In this document: positions 8,771 to 17,367 of the stretch, piece after piece | Layout of the letters: each line of letters begins with the position of its first letter | Numbering within the stretch: position 1 is the first letter of the stretch | NCBI GenBank assembly: GCA_963921255.3 | Contig: CAWUEW020000001.1 | Location: forward strand, 1,116,001-1,180,000 | From: JANSYL01 sp963921255 | GTDB lineage: Bacteria; Pseudomonadota; Alphaproteobacteria; Rhodobacterales; Rhodobacteraceae | Length of the DNA: 64,000 nucleotides | Reading direction: 5' to 3' | The notes under the pieces: generated by a model | Database searches by the model: none | What the model was told of the DNA's origin: nothing | The model's input: the letters and a program-made list of their open reading frames with translations, nothing else | Program-made: the position numbers and the translations under genes

Positions 8771-8868
8771 GTGAGAGGCTGGACAACGACCCAAGCGGGG
8801 CTCGTTACGGCTGCTTCCTTCCGGACCTGACCGGGTTGGCGAGGCGCTCGCCCGCGCCAACCTCTCAG
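8771..8868 (-). ncRNA. ffs: Signal recognition particle RNA (4.5S, bacterial small type)
   Basis: The minus strand carries the invariant SRP domain IV hairpin: GGTCAGGTCCGGAAGGAAGC (read from about 8833 down to 8814) with its GGAA tetraloop and asymmetric internal loop, which binds Ffh. The ends pair as GAGAGGTTGG with CCAGCCTCTC, giving a closed rod of about 95 nt, the usual length for small SRP RNA. The exact 5' and 3' ends are inferred from this pairing and the upstream promoter. It works with Ffh and FtsY in co-translational membrane targeting. Confidence 0.95.
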
Positions 8869-8873
8869 GCTCC

Positions 8874-8902
8874 TAAATAGTCGCTTGCTCCGAGAGTCGC
8901 AA
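8874..8902 (-). promoter_or_regulatory. Probable sigma-70 promoter of ffs
   Basis: On the minus strand TTGCGA (8897-8902) and TATTTA (8874-8879) are separated by exactly 17 bases. The start would fall near 8866, at the GAGAGG that pairs with the RNA 3' end. Positional agreement with the RNA end supports it; strength and use are inferred. Confidence 0.6.
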
Positions 8903-9114
8903 GAAGGGGTCGCAATTGCGATAGACGTCGTTTTCTGGCCGCGCCACGGTGGTGCAACGACGCGTGCAAGGACGGCTCGGCGATGTGGAATGCCGATTAT
9001 CCATTTGGCTCTCACGGACGGCTGTCCGGCGCCCCCTACGGCAAACCGCAGGGATGGTGGCCGCCCCCAGTGTGACTCCTGACCGAACATTCCCTTTTGG
9101 TTACGGAGCAACTG

Positions 9115-10239
9115 ATGAAAGACCTACCCGATTCCCCAACCCTGAGCCTCGATGAGCAGGCCTTGTCGCTGACGTGGTCAGACGGCGCTGTTGGGACCTT
9201 CCCCTATATCTGGCTGCGCGACAATTGCCCCTCGGGCTTCCATCCGCAGACCGAGGAACGCACCCTGGATCTGATGGCGATCCCCGACACGCCGCACCCG
9301 GCCGAGGCCGCGTGTTCCAACGGCATGTTGACGATCCATTGGGCCGAAGATGGCCACGACAGTGCCTTTCCCCTGCGCTGGCTGCGGGACAACCGCCCGG
9401 GCGAACCCAAACTGGATGCCGCGGGCTATGACCCGGTGGTGTGGACCAGCAGCCTGGGCGAGGCCGGGGTGCCGCGATACCAAGCCGATGACCTCGTCGA
9501 CGGCAGTGACGCGATGCGCTCGTGGATCGATGACACCGCCCAATACGGCCTGTCGATCGTGTCCGGTGTGGCCACCGAAAGCGGAGCCGGGGCCGAGATC
9601 GCGGAACGCATTCACTTCCTGCGCCGCACGAATTTCGGCGTGACCTTCGAAGTGATGAACAAACCCGATCCGAACAACATCGCCTACACTGCCGAGGCCC
9701 TGCCGCTGCACACGGATCTGCCCAACCAGGAATTCGCTCCGGGCTACCAGTTCCTGCATTGCATTGCGAATGAAGCGGACGGCGGCGGGTCGGTCTTTGC
9801 CGACGGCTACGCGTTGGCCCAGGCCCTGCGCGAGCGTGACCCGGAGGCGTTCGACCTCTTGGCCACGGTCCCGATCCCGTTCCGGTTCCACGACAAGGAC
9901 GATGATCTGCGCTCTCGGCGGCCAGTGATCTCGCTCGACCACAATGGCGAGGTCTTGGAACTGAGCTGGAGCACCCATCTCACCGACACGTTCGACATGG
10001 CCCCGGATGTGCTGATCCCCTACTACCGCGCTTATCGTGCGTTCATGGCCCTGACCCGAGATCCGGCGTTCCTGATCACGCTTCGGCTCGAGGCCGGCGA
10101 CATGGCGGTGTTCGACAACCGGCGGATCCTGCACGGGCGGGCGTCCTTCGATCCGTCGACCGGCTTCCGCCACTTGCAGGGGTACTACGTGGATCGCGGC
10201 GAATTTAACTCCAAACGCCGCGTGATCGCGCGCGGCTAG
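9115..10239 (+). CDS. Gamma-butyrobetaine hydroxylase-like Fe(II)/2-oxoglutarate dioxygenase
   Basis: A 374-residue enzyme with two domains. The N-terminal DUF971-like module (LSLTWSDGAVGTFPYIWLRDNCP) is followed by a TauD/BBOX fold. Iron ligands are visible as the His-x-Asp pair in LHTDLPNQ and the distal His in RRILHGRASFD; the following Arg near RHLQGYYVDRG would bind 2-oxoglutarate. I chose the ATG at 9115 behind ACGGAG rather than the TTG at 9097. BBOX-type enzymes hydroxylate gamma-butyrobetaine to carnitine or related trimethylamines. No carnitine genes adjoin it, so the substrate is open. A strong terminator follows. Confidence 0.88.
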   Translation: MKDLPDSPTLSLDEQALSLTWSDGAVGTFPYIWLRDNCPSGFHPQTEERTLDLMAIPDTPHPAEAACSNGMLTIHWAEDGHDSAFPLRWLRDNRPGEPKLDAAGYDPVVWTSSLGEAGVPRYQADDLVDGSDAMRSWIDDTAQYGLSIVSGVATESGAGAEIAERIHFLRRTNFGVTFEVMNKPDPNNIAYTAEALPLHTDLPNQEFAPGYQFLHCIANEADGGGSVFADGYALAQALRERDPEAFDLLATVPIPFRFHDKDDDLRSRRPVISLDHNGEVLELSWSTHLTDTFDMAPDVLIPYYRAYRAFMALTRDPAFLITLRLEAGDMAVFDNRRILHGRASFDPSTGFRHLQGYYVDRGEFNSKRRVIARG

Positions 10240-10267
10240 ACCGCGCCAAGGCACCTTGAGAAACAAG

Positions 10268-10302
10268 CGCGCGGCCCAAGCGGGCCGCGCGTTATTCTTT
10301 TT
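10268..10302 (+). terminator. Rho-independent terminator after the dioxygenase gene
   Basis: A 10-bp perfect stem (CGCGCGGCCC with GGGCCGCGCG) and AAGC loop is followed by TTATTCTTTTT. It lies between the dioxygenase gene and the convergent ABC permease gene. Confidence 0.9.
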
Positions 10303-10321
10303 GGTTCAATCGGACTGTGAC

Positions 10322-11089
10322 CTAGCCCGCCGGGCGCTCGGCCCATCCGGCAAAGATGCGTTCCAGGAAGACCACAACGTAGAAAAGCAGGATGCCCAAA
10401 GCTGCCAACGCCAGGAGCACCGCGAACATCAACGGGTAGTCGGCGCTGATCCGGCCACTGTCGAATAGGTCACCCAGGCCGCGTCCATGCGGGCTGACGA
10501 TCTCCATCAGGTTGGTGCCGATGAAGGCCAGCGTGACGGCAACCTTCAGTGCGCCAAAAAACTCCGGCAGGGTCTTGGGCAGCGCGATCTTCCAGAAGAT
10601 CGTGAAGTTCGATGCACCCAGACTGCGCAGAATATCGCGGTACTCCGGCTCGAGCGTGGACAAGCCAATCGAGACCGACACGGCAATCGGGAAGAAACTG
10701 ATCATGAAGGCGATCAGGATCGTGTTGAAATCGTGCTGACCCACAAAGATCAGCGCGACAATGGGGACGACCGTGGCCTTGGGAACGGCGTTGAACCCCA
10801 CAAGGATGGGATAGAGCCCTTCCCGGGCGATCCGGGAAAAGCCCATGAGCATCCCGATCAAGGTGCCGACGATGACCGCGAGGCCAAGGCCGACCACCGT
10901 GCGCCACAAGGTTTCCCATGACTTGATCAAGAACAGATCCCAATGCCGAACAAAGGCCGGGACCAGATCTGACGGGCTGGCCATGCGGAAATTCGGCAGG
11001 TCGTTGTACCAGACCGCCCATTCCCAGAGACCCAGAACCAAAAGGATCGTGACGATCGGGGCCAGGATTTTGCGCGTCGTGTCGTTCAT
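10322..11089 (-). CDS. ABC transporter permease (SsuC/ThiX-like)
   Basis: A 255-residue inner-membrane permease of the BPD family. About six hydrophobic helices are seen. The cytoplasmic EAA loop reads EYRDILRSLGASNFTIFWKIALPKTLPEF, matching the EAAxxLGASxxxxFxxIxLP pattern that docks onto the ATPase. Its ATG overlaps the ATPase stop by 4 bases, so the two are translationally coupled. With the binding protein upstream it forms a complete importer of the sulfonate/pyrimidine/nitrate class; the solute is not clear. Confidence 0.93.
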   Translation of the reverse strand: MNDTTRKILAPIVTILLVLGLWEWAVWYNDLPNFRMASPSDLVPAFVRHWDLFLIKSWETLWRTVVGLGLAVIVGTLIGMLMGFSRIAREGLYPILVGFNAVPKATVVPIVALIFVGQHDFNTILIAFMISFFPIAVSVSIGLSTLEPEYRDILRSLGASNFTIFWKIALPKTLPEFFGALKVAVTLAFIGTNLMEIVSPHGRGLGDLFDSGRISADYPLMFAVLLALAALGILLFYVVVFLERIFAGWAERPAG

Positions 11090-11958
11090 TGCATCGCTCC
11101 CGGGATCGGGGCTGCGCCACTGGGCTTTTTGGGCGGTTCATGACCGTCCAGCGGGGCCGCAGCGTCCGAGCGGCCCTGCGCGACCTGAATCTGGTGGCGC
11201 AAGGTGGCCAGCATCTCGACCGCCTTTGGCTCGTAGAGATTGTCCAGCGTGCGCTTGCCGGGGATATCGACCTCCAGCACGTATTGGGCATGGGCGGGGC
11301 GGCCCGACAACACGATGACCTGGTCCGAAAGAAAGACGGATTCGCGCAGATCATGGGTGATCAAAAGGCAAGTGAAGGGCTCTTCAGCGCGCAGATCGTG
11401 CATGGTGCACCACAGGTCTTCGCGCGTGAAGGCATCCAGCGCCCCAAAGGGTTCATCCAGGATCAGCACATCCGGCTTGTGTATAATCGAGCGGCACAGG
11501 CTGGCCCTTTGGCGCATCCCGCCCGACAGCTCCGACGGGCGTTTGTCGGCAAACCCCGTCAGCCCGACCAGATCCAGCAGATGATGGGCCCGCTCCAACG
11601 CTTCGGACTTGGACATGGGCGATTTCACGATCTCTAGCGGAAGCAGGATGTTCTGCAGGATCGTCCGCCATTCCAAAAGAACCGGGTTCTGGAACGCCAT
11701 GCCCACCGTCGGACGGGGCGAGGTGACCATCTGGTTGTGCAGCCAGACCTGCCCCTCATTGGGGCGCATGAGGCCGGACACAAGGCGTGTGAGGGTGGAC
11801 TTGCCGCAGCCGGATGGCCCCACGACCGCGCAGAAGCTGTTTTCCGGAATTTGCAGGGACAGATTGTCGAGGACCGGGAGGGGGCCGGCTTTGGTCGTAT
11901 AAGCGTGCGTGACGTCACGCAGCTCAATCATATGGGCGGAGGTCGCGGTCACGGGCAC
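11086..11958 (-). CDS. ABC transporter ATP-binding protein (SsuB/TauB-like)
   Basis: A 290-residue ATPase. Walker A is GPSGCGKST near residues 48-56, the signature is LSGGMRQRASLCRSI, Walker B LILDEPFGALD, and the switch His lies in LLITHDLRES. The N-terminal start is a GTG at 11958; an internal ATG at 11931 would remove nine residues but has no ribosome site. The C-terminal 40 residues (from about 250) are a Pro/Ala-rich extension outside the core fold. It follows the binding-protein gene across a strong hairpin and overlaps the permease gene. Confidence 0.93.
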   Translation of the reverse strand: MPVTATSAHMIELRDVTHAYTTKAGPLPVLDNLSLQIPENSFCAVVGPSGCGKSTLTRLVSGLMRPNEGQVWLHNQMVTSPRPTVGMAFQNPVLLEWRTILQNILLPLEIVKSPMSKSEALERAHHLLDLVGLTGFADKRPSELSGGMRQRASLCRSIIHKPDVLILDEPFGALDAFTREDLWCTMHDLRAEEPFTCLLITHDLRESVFLSDQVIVLSGRPAHAQYVLEVDIPGKRTLDNLYEPKAVEMLATLRHQIQVAQGRSDAAAPLDGHEPPKKPSGAAPIPGAMQ

Positions 11959-12038
11959 GTCTTTCAGGCGGGTGGTGTCGCGGGACCCGCGGGCGTGCGC
12001 GTCATCGGGCGCTCCGTCGACGGTAATCCCTTCGGAAA

Positions 12039-12070
12039 CCGCCAGCCCATACCGGAGTGTGGGCTGGCGG
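12039..12070 (-). promoter_or_regulatory. Intercistronic hairpin between binding-protein and ATPase genes
   Basis: CCGCCAGCCC (12039-12048) pairs perfectly with GGGCTGGCGG (12061-12070) around a 12-base loop that can extend the stem further. On the minus strand only a weak TTTCC follows, so it is a leaky terminator or an mRNA 3' end stabiliser, either of which would keep binding-protein levels above ATPase/permease levels. Confidence 0.65.
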
Positions 12071-12088
12071 AAGGGTTTGGGTGGGCCG

Positions 12089-13099
12089 TTACGGCGCCAC
12101 CATCAACACGTCGCCCTCGGGCAGATACGCGTCGGTGAAATACAGCCCAGGGTCGATCTCGTTCTGGAATTCGTAGGTCAGTTGCAGCTGTTCCAGAGCG
12201 GTGGCCATGCGGTCCGCGTCGATGTTGCCCATGCCGTTTTCGATGACGTAGTCGGTCAGGACGTTGCCATCGATGGCCAGTTGCAGGCGGCGGGTTTCCA
12301 GATCGACATCACCGGCCGGGTTCCGTTCGATCACGGCGGCCGCACCGGCTGCCGGGTCCGCGATGGCGGCGGCCCACCCTTGCGCAATGGCGCTCAGCGC
12401 GCCGGTCACCAGCTCAGGGTTGGCTTCGGCCCAGTCGGTGTTCGCAATCACGGCATTGCCGTAAAGCGCCACACCGTGATCGGCGAAGAGGATCGTGGTG
12501 ATGTCTTCCTCGGGGATGCCCAAACGGGCCAGCGACAGGTAGGACGAGAAGTTGAAGCCCGTCACGCTGTCGACATTGCCTTCGGCCAGCATCGGCTCGC
12601 GCGTCGGGAAGCCCACAGGCTCGACCGTGATGGTCGACACGTCAATGTCGTTCACCGCAGCCAAGATCGGGAACTGGGCCCATGCACCGTCTGGCGGCGG
12701 AGCGCCCAGGGTCGATCCTTCGAGGTCCTCGATGCCCGAGATGCCCTGGCTGACGCGGCCGACGATCGAAAACGGCGGGCTGTCATAGGTCATCATCACG
12801 GCGATCACCGGCGCGCCGGGGTTTTGGTCCACAAAGCGGATCAGGCTGTTGATGTCGGCAAAGCCCATCGGGAACGCGCCCGAGGCGACCTTGGGCAGCG
12901 CGTCGAGCGAGCCTTGTCCGGCGGTCACTTCGACATTCAGGCCGGCTTCACCGAAGTAGCCGTTGTCGATTGCCAGAAAGTAGGGAGCCGACGGACCTTC
13001 GAACCGCCAATCGAGGGCGAAGTTGAGGTCGGTATCAGCAAGAAGCGGTGTCGCGGCCAGCAGTGCCGCGGTCGCTGTGGGAATGGCCCGGTTGAACAA
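12089..13099 (-). CDS. ABC transporter substrate-binding protein (NMT1/ThiY-SsuA type)
   Basis: A 336-residue periplasmic protein. I choose the TTG at 13097-13099 because AAGGAGA lies six bases before it and it starts a clean signal peptide (FNRAIPTATAALLAATPLLA). The mature protein begins LNFALDWRFEGPSAPYFLAI, followed by YFGEAGLNVEV and GFADINSLIRF. These are hallmarks of the NMT1/THI5-like fold used for pyrimidines, sulfonates, nitrate and similar solutes. No TPP riboswitch core is visible upstream, so a thiamine-precursor role is not supported. First gene of the importer operon. Confidence 0.9.
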   Translation of the reverse strand: MFNRAIPTATAALLAATPLLADTDLNFALDWRFEGPSAPYFLAIDNGYFGEAGLNVEVTAGQGSLDALPKVASGAFPMGFADINSLIRFVDQNPGAPVIAVMMTYDSPPFSIVGRVSQGISGIEDLEGSTLGAPPPDGAWAQFPILAAVNDIDVSTITVEPVGFPTREPMLAEGNVDSVTGFNFSSYLSLARLGIPEEDITTILFADHGVALYGNAVIANTDWAEANPELVTGALSAIAQGWAAAIADPAAGAAAVIERNPAGDVDLETRRLQLAIDGNVLTDYVIENGMGNIDADRMATALEQLQLTYEFQNEIDPGLYFTDAYLPEGDVLMVAP

Positions 13100-13260
13100 G
13101 TGAAGTCTCCTTAGTGGCAGCGTCTCGTGCGAACCCCGCAAAGAAACGAACTGTGCTTTGGGCCGTCAATGCGGCAGCCCCGGTTTCGGCGAGTAGACCC
13201 GACATGTTTGCCGATTTTGCACGCAAGCTGCTTAATTTTTGTGCATAGCTGTTTGTGCCG

Positions 13261-15177
13261 TCAAATCCGCATGCGCCACCGGCGGAACCCGTCCGCCGCC
13301 ACGCCCAGATCCTCGAACCGATGATCGAGGTCCTTGGGCGCATGATCCTTGGACCCCGGGCCGCTGGCAAACGTGACTGGCACGCCGCCCAGATCCGCAA
13401 AGGCCCAGACCCGGCGCGGCTTCGGCGCAAGGGGCGATGTCGCGGCTTCGATGTATGCCGCCAGGGCGTCCCGGACGGGCGTTGTCGTTTGGAGCACCGT
13501 TTCCCCGCGCGCCGCCGCCGGGAAATGCCCCCCACCCCCGGCCCGGTAGCTGTTGGTCACGACCAGAATGTCCTGATCATCAGCAAGCGGTGTGCCATCC
13601 TGAAGCCGAAGGTCCCGCACCCGCCCCGGCCCGTCGAATACCGCATCTCCTTCGGCATTGGTCAGCGCCGCCTGTGTCAGATCAAATTGGTAGTCCAAGC
13701 CGTAGAACACATCGAAATTGTAGCTCGCAAAGCCCGGAGCCAGGAGGTCCTGCGTGTCTGCCCGTCGACTGGGATCGATCGTTTGAAACGCGGCCGCGGT
13801 GCGTTCAAGCCAGGCCCGCACATCCGCGCCACCCACGCGGAGAACGGCCATCGTATTGGCATAGGCATAGAGGTCCGCGGCGTGGCGCAATTGCAGCGGG
13901 CCGCGTGGCACATCGGTGTAGTTATCGGCCCCGCCGCGCCCGCCGGCCTTGAAGGGGGCGACGGCGACGGCAACGGGCAGTCCTGCCAAGCTTGGGTCGT
14001 CGGCGATCTGGTCCCCGATGGCCCAAAGCTTTGCCTCGGCCATCAGGGTGAGTGCGGCAGATGGCGCCGCCAAGGCGAAATAGGTCGTCAAAGGGATCTC
14101 TGTCCGGCCCAGAACACGGGCGGCATAGCTTCGGGTCCGACGATGCGCCGTCCGAAGCTGCGCTCGGAACACCGGGTGTCGGCGAAGTGTGCCGCGCAAT
14201 GCAGCGTCCGAGGCTGCGCCCGCGTCGGGGATAGGCACTGTTTCCGCGCAGCTTTCGACCCGCTGCCAGACGGATGATCCATCGCGCATATCCGTGCGCA
14301 TTTCGAACCCGAGCGTGATCTTCCCCAAATGCGTACCAAGGGCCCCGGGTTGCACAATCGGGGTCGCTGCGCCTGTTGGGTCCACCACGGGCACGATCGG
14401 AATGACCTCATGCGTGTGCCCGGACACCACGGCGTCCACCCCCGGCAGAGCCGCCAAAGCGCGCGCCGCATTCTCGGCCCCGGGGGGCGCCGGATGAAGG
14501 CCAAGCCCGGAATGGGCCAACAGGACCACTGCATCGACCCGCGTATGGTCCATCCCGTCCAGGACGCGCCGGGTGGCCGCGACCATATCCTCCCACACAA
14601 GACGATCCCCAAGGCTGAGCTTGTGCCACTTTGCCGTTTGCGGAGGGGCGAGCCCGATGACGCCAATCCGGAACGGATGGTTTTGACCGGCTCGGTCCGT
14701 CAGGGTGCGCTCCAACACGACATGGTCCGGCGCGAGGGCGGTTCCATCGGCGTATCGGGCATTGGCCAAGATCACCGGGTGCTGCACTTGCCCCAAAACC
14801 CGCTCCAGCACCTCCAGTCCGTAGTCGAAGTCATGATTGCCGAGCGTCGCTGCATCCACGCCAAGCGCATTCAAGGCCGCGATCATCGGGTGGGTCTTGT
14901 CGCACAGGATCGGGTCGGAGATGGCAGCATCCCCCAAGGGCGCGCCCTGAAGCAGATCCCCATTGTCGAACAGCAGGGCATTCGTCGCGGTGCGCCGCGC
15001 CGCGTCTATGACATGGGCGGTCTGAACAAGACCGGTCCGGTCGTCGCGTTGGTCCACGTAGTAGTTGAAGGGAAACAGGTGCGCGTGCAGATCGGACGTC
15101 GCCAAAAGGGTCAGGTCAATCCGTGTCCCGCCACTGCCCTGTTCGGGCGCCGCCGCATTTTCCGCTACAGGGGACAT
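13261..15177 (-). CDS. 2',3'-cyclic-nucleotide 2'-phosphodiesterase/3'-nucleotidase
   Basis: About 638 residues with the two-domain CpdB/UshA architecture. The metallophosphatase part shows the SDLHAHLFPFNYY, DNGDLLQG, GNHDFDYGLEVL, LAHSGLG and SGHTHEVIP motifs that bind two metals. The C-terminal 5'-nucleotidase domain includes ADLYAYANTMAVLRVGGADV and FDVFYGLDYQFD. CpdB enzymes hydrolyse 2',3'-cyclic nucleotides from RNA decay. No signal peptide is present, and an in-frame stop lies just upstream of the alternative TTG at 15189, so this copy may be cytoplasmic unlike E. coli CpdB. The ATG at 15177 is chosen without a strong ribosome site. Confidence 0.88.
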   Translation of the reverse strand: MSPVAENAAAPEQGSGGTRIDLTLLATSDLHAHLFPFNYYVDQRDDRTGLVQTAHVIDAARRTATNALLFDNGDLLQGAPLGDAAISDPILCDKTHPMIAALNALGVDAATLGNHDFDYGLEVLERVLGQVQHPVILANARYADGTALAPDHVVLERTLTDRAGQNHPFRIGVIGLAPPQTAKWHKLSLGDRLVWEDMVAATRRVLDGMDHTRVDAVVLLAHSGLGLHPAPPGAENAARALAALPGVDAVVSGHTHEVIPIVPVVDPTGAATPIVQPGALGTHLGKITLGFEMRTDMRDGSSVWQRVESCAETVPIPDAGAASDAALRGTLRRHPVFRAQLRTAHRRTRSYAARVLGRTEIPLTTYFALAAPSAALTLMAEAKLWAIGDQIADDPSLAGLPVAVAVAPFKAGGRGGADNYTDVPRGPLQLRHAADLYAYANTMAVLRVGGADVRAWLERTAAAFQTIDPSRRADTQDLLAPGFASYNFDVFYGLDYQFDLTQAALTNAEGDAVFDGPGRVRDLRLQDGTPLADDQDILVVTNSYRAGGGGHFPAAARGETVLQTTTPVRDALAAYIEAATSPLAPKPRRVWAFADLGGVPVTFASGPGSKDHAPKDLDHRFEDLGVAADGFRRWRMRI

Positions 15178-15331
15178 TGAATCGTCCAACCGTTACCAGT
15201 TACCAGTGGGGTCGCATATGCGGGCTTTCGCCTGTGGGCGACCCCGATGAGTGCTGTGTTCCCAAGCCACATCCTGCGTTTTGTTGCAGGTGCGCCCAGA
15301 ACACACAAGACACGACGAAGGACACGAAGCG

Positions 15332-16309
15332 ATGAAACTGGCGGAAACCGTGACCTTCGGTGGCTCGGACCTTGACCGGATGGCCGAACGGCGGCGCGAG
15401 GCCGAAAAATTGGCATCCGATCTGCGGGATGGGGCCGATATCATTCTGTTTTGGCGTGGAAAACCCTTGGTGATCGGTGACCCGAAGGAGGGCCCCGTTG
15501 CCCTCGCCCGCGTCAAGGCGGATCACGAAAGCCTGCGCGACGCCGCCGAGGACCCGGTGTTCCTGGGCCAACTCGACGGGGCCATGATCTTTGCGCAGGA
15601 CCTGTCAAATTGGGAGCCGTTGGAGCCCGTCGACGAGGCACAGATCGGCGCGTTTCTCGACCGCAGCGTGCAGCAGCATCCATCCTTCGACGACACCGCG
15701 GCGTTTCGCGAATTGCGTGGGATCATGACACGGATTGATGCCCGTGACGCCGAACTGGCCGCAACGGCGCGCGCTCTTTTTGCGTGGCATCGCAGCCATC
15801 GTTTCTGTGCACGGTGCGGCACCGAGAGCGCGATGGCCGAAGCCGGTTGGCAGCGTGTTTGCCCCTCGTGCAAGGCCCATCACTTTCCGCGGACAGACCC
15901 CGTGGTCATCATGCTGATCACCGATGGCGACCGCGTCCTGCTCGGCCGATCCCCGGGATGGCCCGAGCGGATGTATTCGCTGCTGGCCGGGTTCGTGGAG
16001 CCGGGTGAGACCATCGAGGCGGCCGTGCGGCGCGAGGTGTACGAAGAATCTGGCGTGAAGGTTGGGCCGGTGTCCTACCTGTCAAGCCAACCCTGGCCCT
16101 ACCCCGCCTCGCTGATGTTCGGGTGCAAGGGCGAGGCGACCAGCACGGACATCCAGATTGATCCCAACGAGATCGAGGCGGCCCGGTGGGTGACACGCTC
16201 GGAACTGCTGCAGGTTTTTGCGGGCGAGCACCCCGAAATCGCCCCTGCGCGTAACGGGGCGATCGCGCATTTCCTGCTCAAACACTGGCTGTCGGACCAG
16301 TTGGATTAG
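15332..16309 (+). CDS. nudC: NAD(+) diphosphatase NudC
   Basis: A 325-residue Nudix hydrolase. It has the zinc ribbon CARCGT...CPSC near residues 155-180, the Nudix box GFVEPGETIEAAVRREVYEE starting at about residue 220, and the NudC-specific SQPWPYPASLM after the box. It cleaves NADH/NAD to NMNH/NMN and AMP, and the family also removes NAD caps from RNA. The ATG at 15332 follows GAAGGA. The gene is divergent from the phosphodiesterase gene, and both are nucleotide-turnover functions. Confidence 0.95.
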   Translation: MKLAETVTFGGSDLDRMAERRREAEKLASDLRDGADIILFWRGKPLVIGDPKEGPVALARVKADHESLRDAAEDPVFLGQLDGAMIFAQDLSNWEPLEPVDEAQIGAFLDRSVQQHPSFDDTAAFRELRGIMTRIDARDAELAATARALFAWHRSHRFCARCGTESAMAEAGWQRVCPSCKAHHFPRTDPVVIMLITDGDRVLLGRSPGWPERMYSLLAGFVEPGETIEAAVRREVYEESGVKVGPVSYLSSQPWPYPASLMFGCKGEATSTDIQIDPNEIEAARWVTRSELLQVFAGEHPEIAPARNGAIAHFLLKHWLSDQLD

Positions 16310-16428
16310 GGCGCCACCGGGCGGGATGCGCCGCCCTCCGAAAGGATTGCCCAGACCTTATCTTGGGGTTGACCCAAAACCGCCATGGTCGAGATAGTAT
16401 CACGTACAAACACACCCACGAGGCAGGT

Positions 16429-16902
16429 ATGAAGTTCAAGGTTTCCGAAGATATTGATGCACCCCTTTCCTTCGTGTGGGCGCAACTGACAAATTTCGAC
16501 GGGTTCGAGTCCGATGCGCGTGGCCGTGGGGCCGAACTGACGCGCGTTGGCAACTGGAACACGCCTGCAAAGGGTGTGGAATGGCGCGGGGCAGCCACGA
16601 TCCGCGGCAAGCGCCGCCCCATCACGGCCAAGATCACCGACTTTCAGAGAGAAGACCTGTGCCTGATCGAAAGCCGCGTCGGGGGCATGGATTGTTCGTA
16701 TGAGATGACTTTTGTCGAGTTGAGTCCGGTGCTTACCCGGGTCAGTTCGACACTGGATCTGTCGGCGCAAACCCTGACCGCTCGGCTCTTCCTGCAAACG
16801 ATGAAACTGGCGCGCGGGCGGGTGGTGCAGCGGCTCCAAGGCGTGTTGACCCGCCAGGGCAACGCCGCCGAAGCCGCGTATCGGCGCAGCACAGCGGACT
16901 AA
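16429..16902 (+). CDS. SRPBCC (START-like) family protein
   Basis: A 157-residue protein beginning MKFKVSEDIDAPLSFVWAQL, the typical first strand and helix of the SRPBCC hydrophobic-pocket fold. The C-terminal long helix (TARLFLQTMKLARGRVVQRLQGVL) closes the pocket. No catalytic residues are evident. The family binds lipids or hydrophobic ligands, and the ligand here is unknown. Its stop overlaps the stop of the opposite-strand GAF gene through a shared CTAA sequence. Confidence 0.85.
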   Translation: MKFKVSEDIDAPLSFVWAQLTNFDGFESDARGRGAELTRVGNWNTPAKGVEWRGAATIRGKRRPITAKITDFQREDLCLIESRVGGMDCSYEMTFVELSPVLTRVSSTLDLSAQTLTARLFLQTMKLARGRVVQRLQGVLTRQGNAAEAAYRRSTAD

Positions 16903-17354
16903 ACGCGGGAAAAGGTGGCCTTGAGGATGGCCGCCAAAGCCTCGGCGTCGGCGTCTGTGAACGCCGCCGGCTGATCGCTGTCGATGTCGAGCACGGCAAT
17001 CAACTCACCCGCCTTGTTCCAAACCGGCAGCACGATCTCGGACCGGGTCGAGCTGGCACAGGCGATATGTCCGGGGAACGCATCTACATCATCGACCAAT
17101 TGCGTGGTCTCGGTGCGCGCTGCGGCCCCACAGACGCCCCGCTCGAACGGAATCTGCAAACATCCATGGCCCCCCTGATAGGGGCCGATCTTGAGCATGC
17201 CGGGCGCCGTGACGCGATAAAACCCTGTCCAGTCGAACCTGTCGTCGCTGTGGTGCACTTCGCACGCCACCGTCGCCATCAGCGCGACAAAATCCTCTTC
17301 CCCTTCCGTCAGCGACGCGACGGTCTTGGCCAGGGTCGCATAGTCGATCGTCAT
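16899..17354 (-). CDS. msrC: Free methionine-(R)-sulfoxide reductase, GAF domain
   Basis: About 151 residues forming a single GAF domain of the fRMsr type. The catalytic cysteine set is visible in GVCGAAARTETTQLV and FPGHIAC, followed by SEIVLPV and VLDIDSD, which hold the acidic substrate ligands. The usual Asp after HIAC reads Ala here. The enzyme reduces free Met-R-sulfoxide using thioredoxin and is cytoplasmic. The ATG at 17354 lies 13 bases after the thiolase stop on the same strand, so the two are probably co-transcribed. No good ribosome site is seen, so coupling is likely. Confidence 0.9.
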   Translation of the reverse strand: MTIDYATLAKTVASLTEGEEDFVALMATVACEVHHSDDRFDWTGFYRVTAPGMLKIGPYQGGHGCLQIPFERGVCGAAARTETTQLVDDVDAFPGHIACASSTRSEIVLPVWNKAGELIAVLDIDSDQPAAFTDADAEALAAILKATFSRV

Positions 17355-17367
17355 TGCCGGCACGCCG

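Noticed and set aside
8885..9082. Small plus-strand open frames between SRP RNA and the dioxygenase gene
   Set aside because: They have no ribosome site, no plausible hydrophobic or domain pattern, and overlap each other; I treat the region as non-coding.
7135..9111. Long minus-strand open frame opposite the ankyrin-repeat gene
   Set aside because: It is the antisense shadow of a clear coding gene in GC-rich DNA, with His/Arg-rich composition and no recognisable domain, and it also covers the SRP RNA.
13100..13260. TPP riboswitch upstream of the ThiY-like binding protein
   Set aside because: The minus strand here lacks the CTGAGA core and other THI-box conserved segments.
16310..16345. GGGCGG/CCGCCC hairpin after nudC as a terminator
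   Set aside because: The stem is only six base pairs and is not followed by a run of T.
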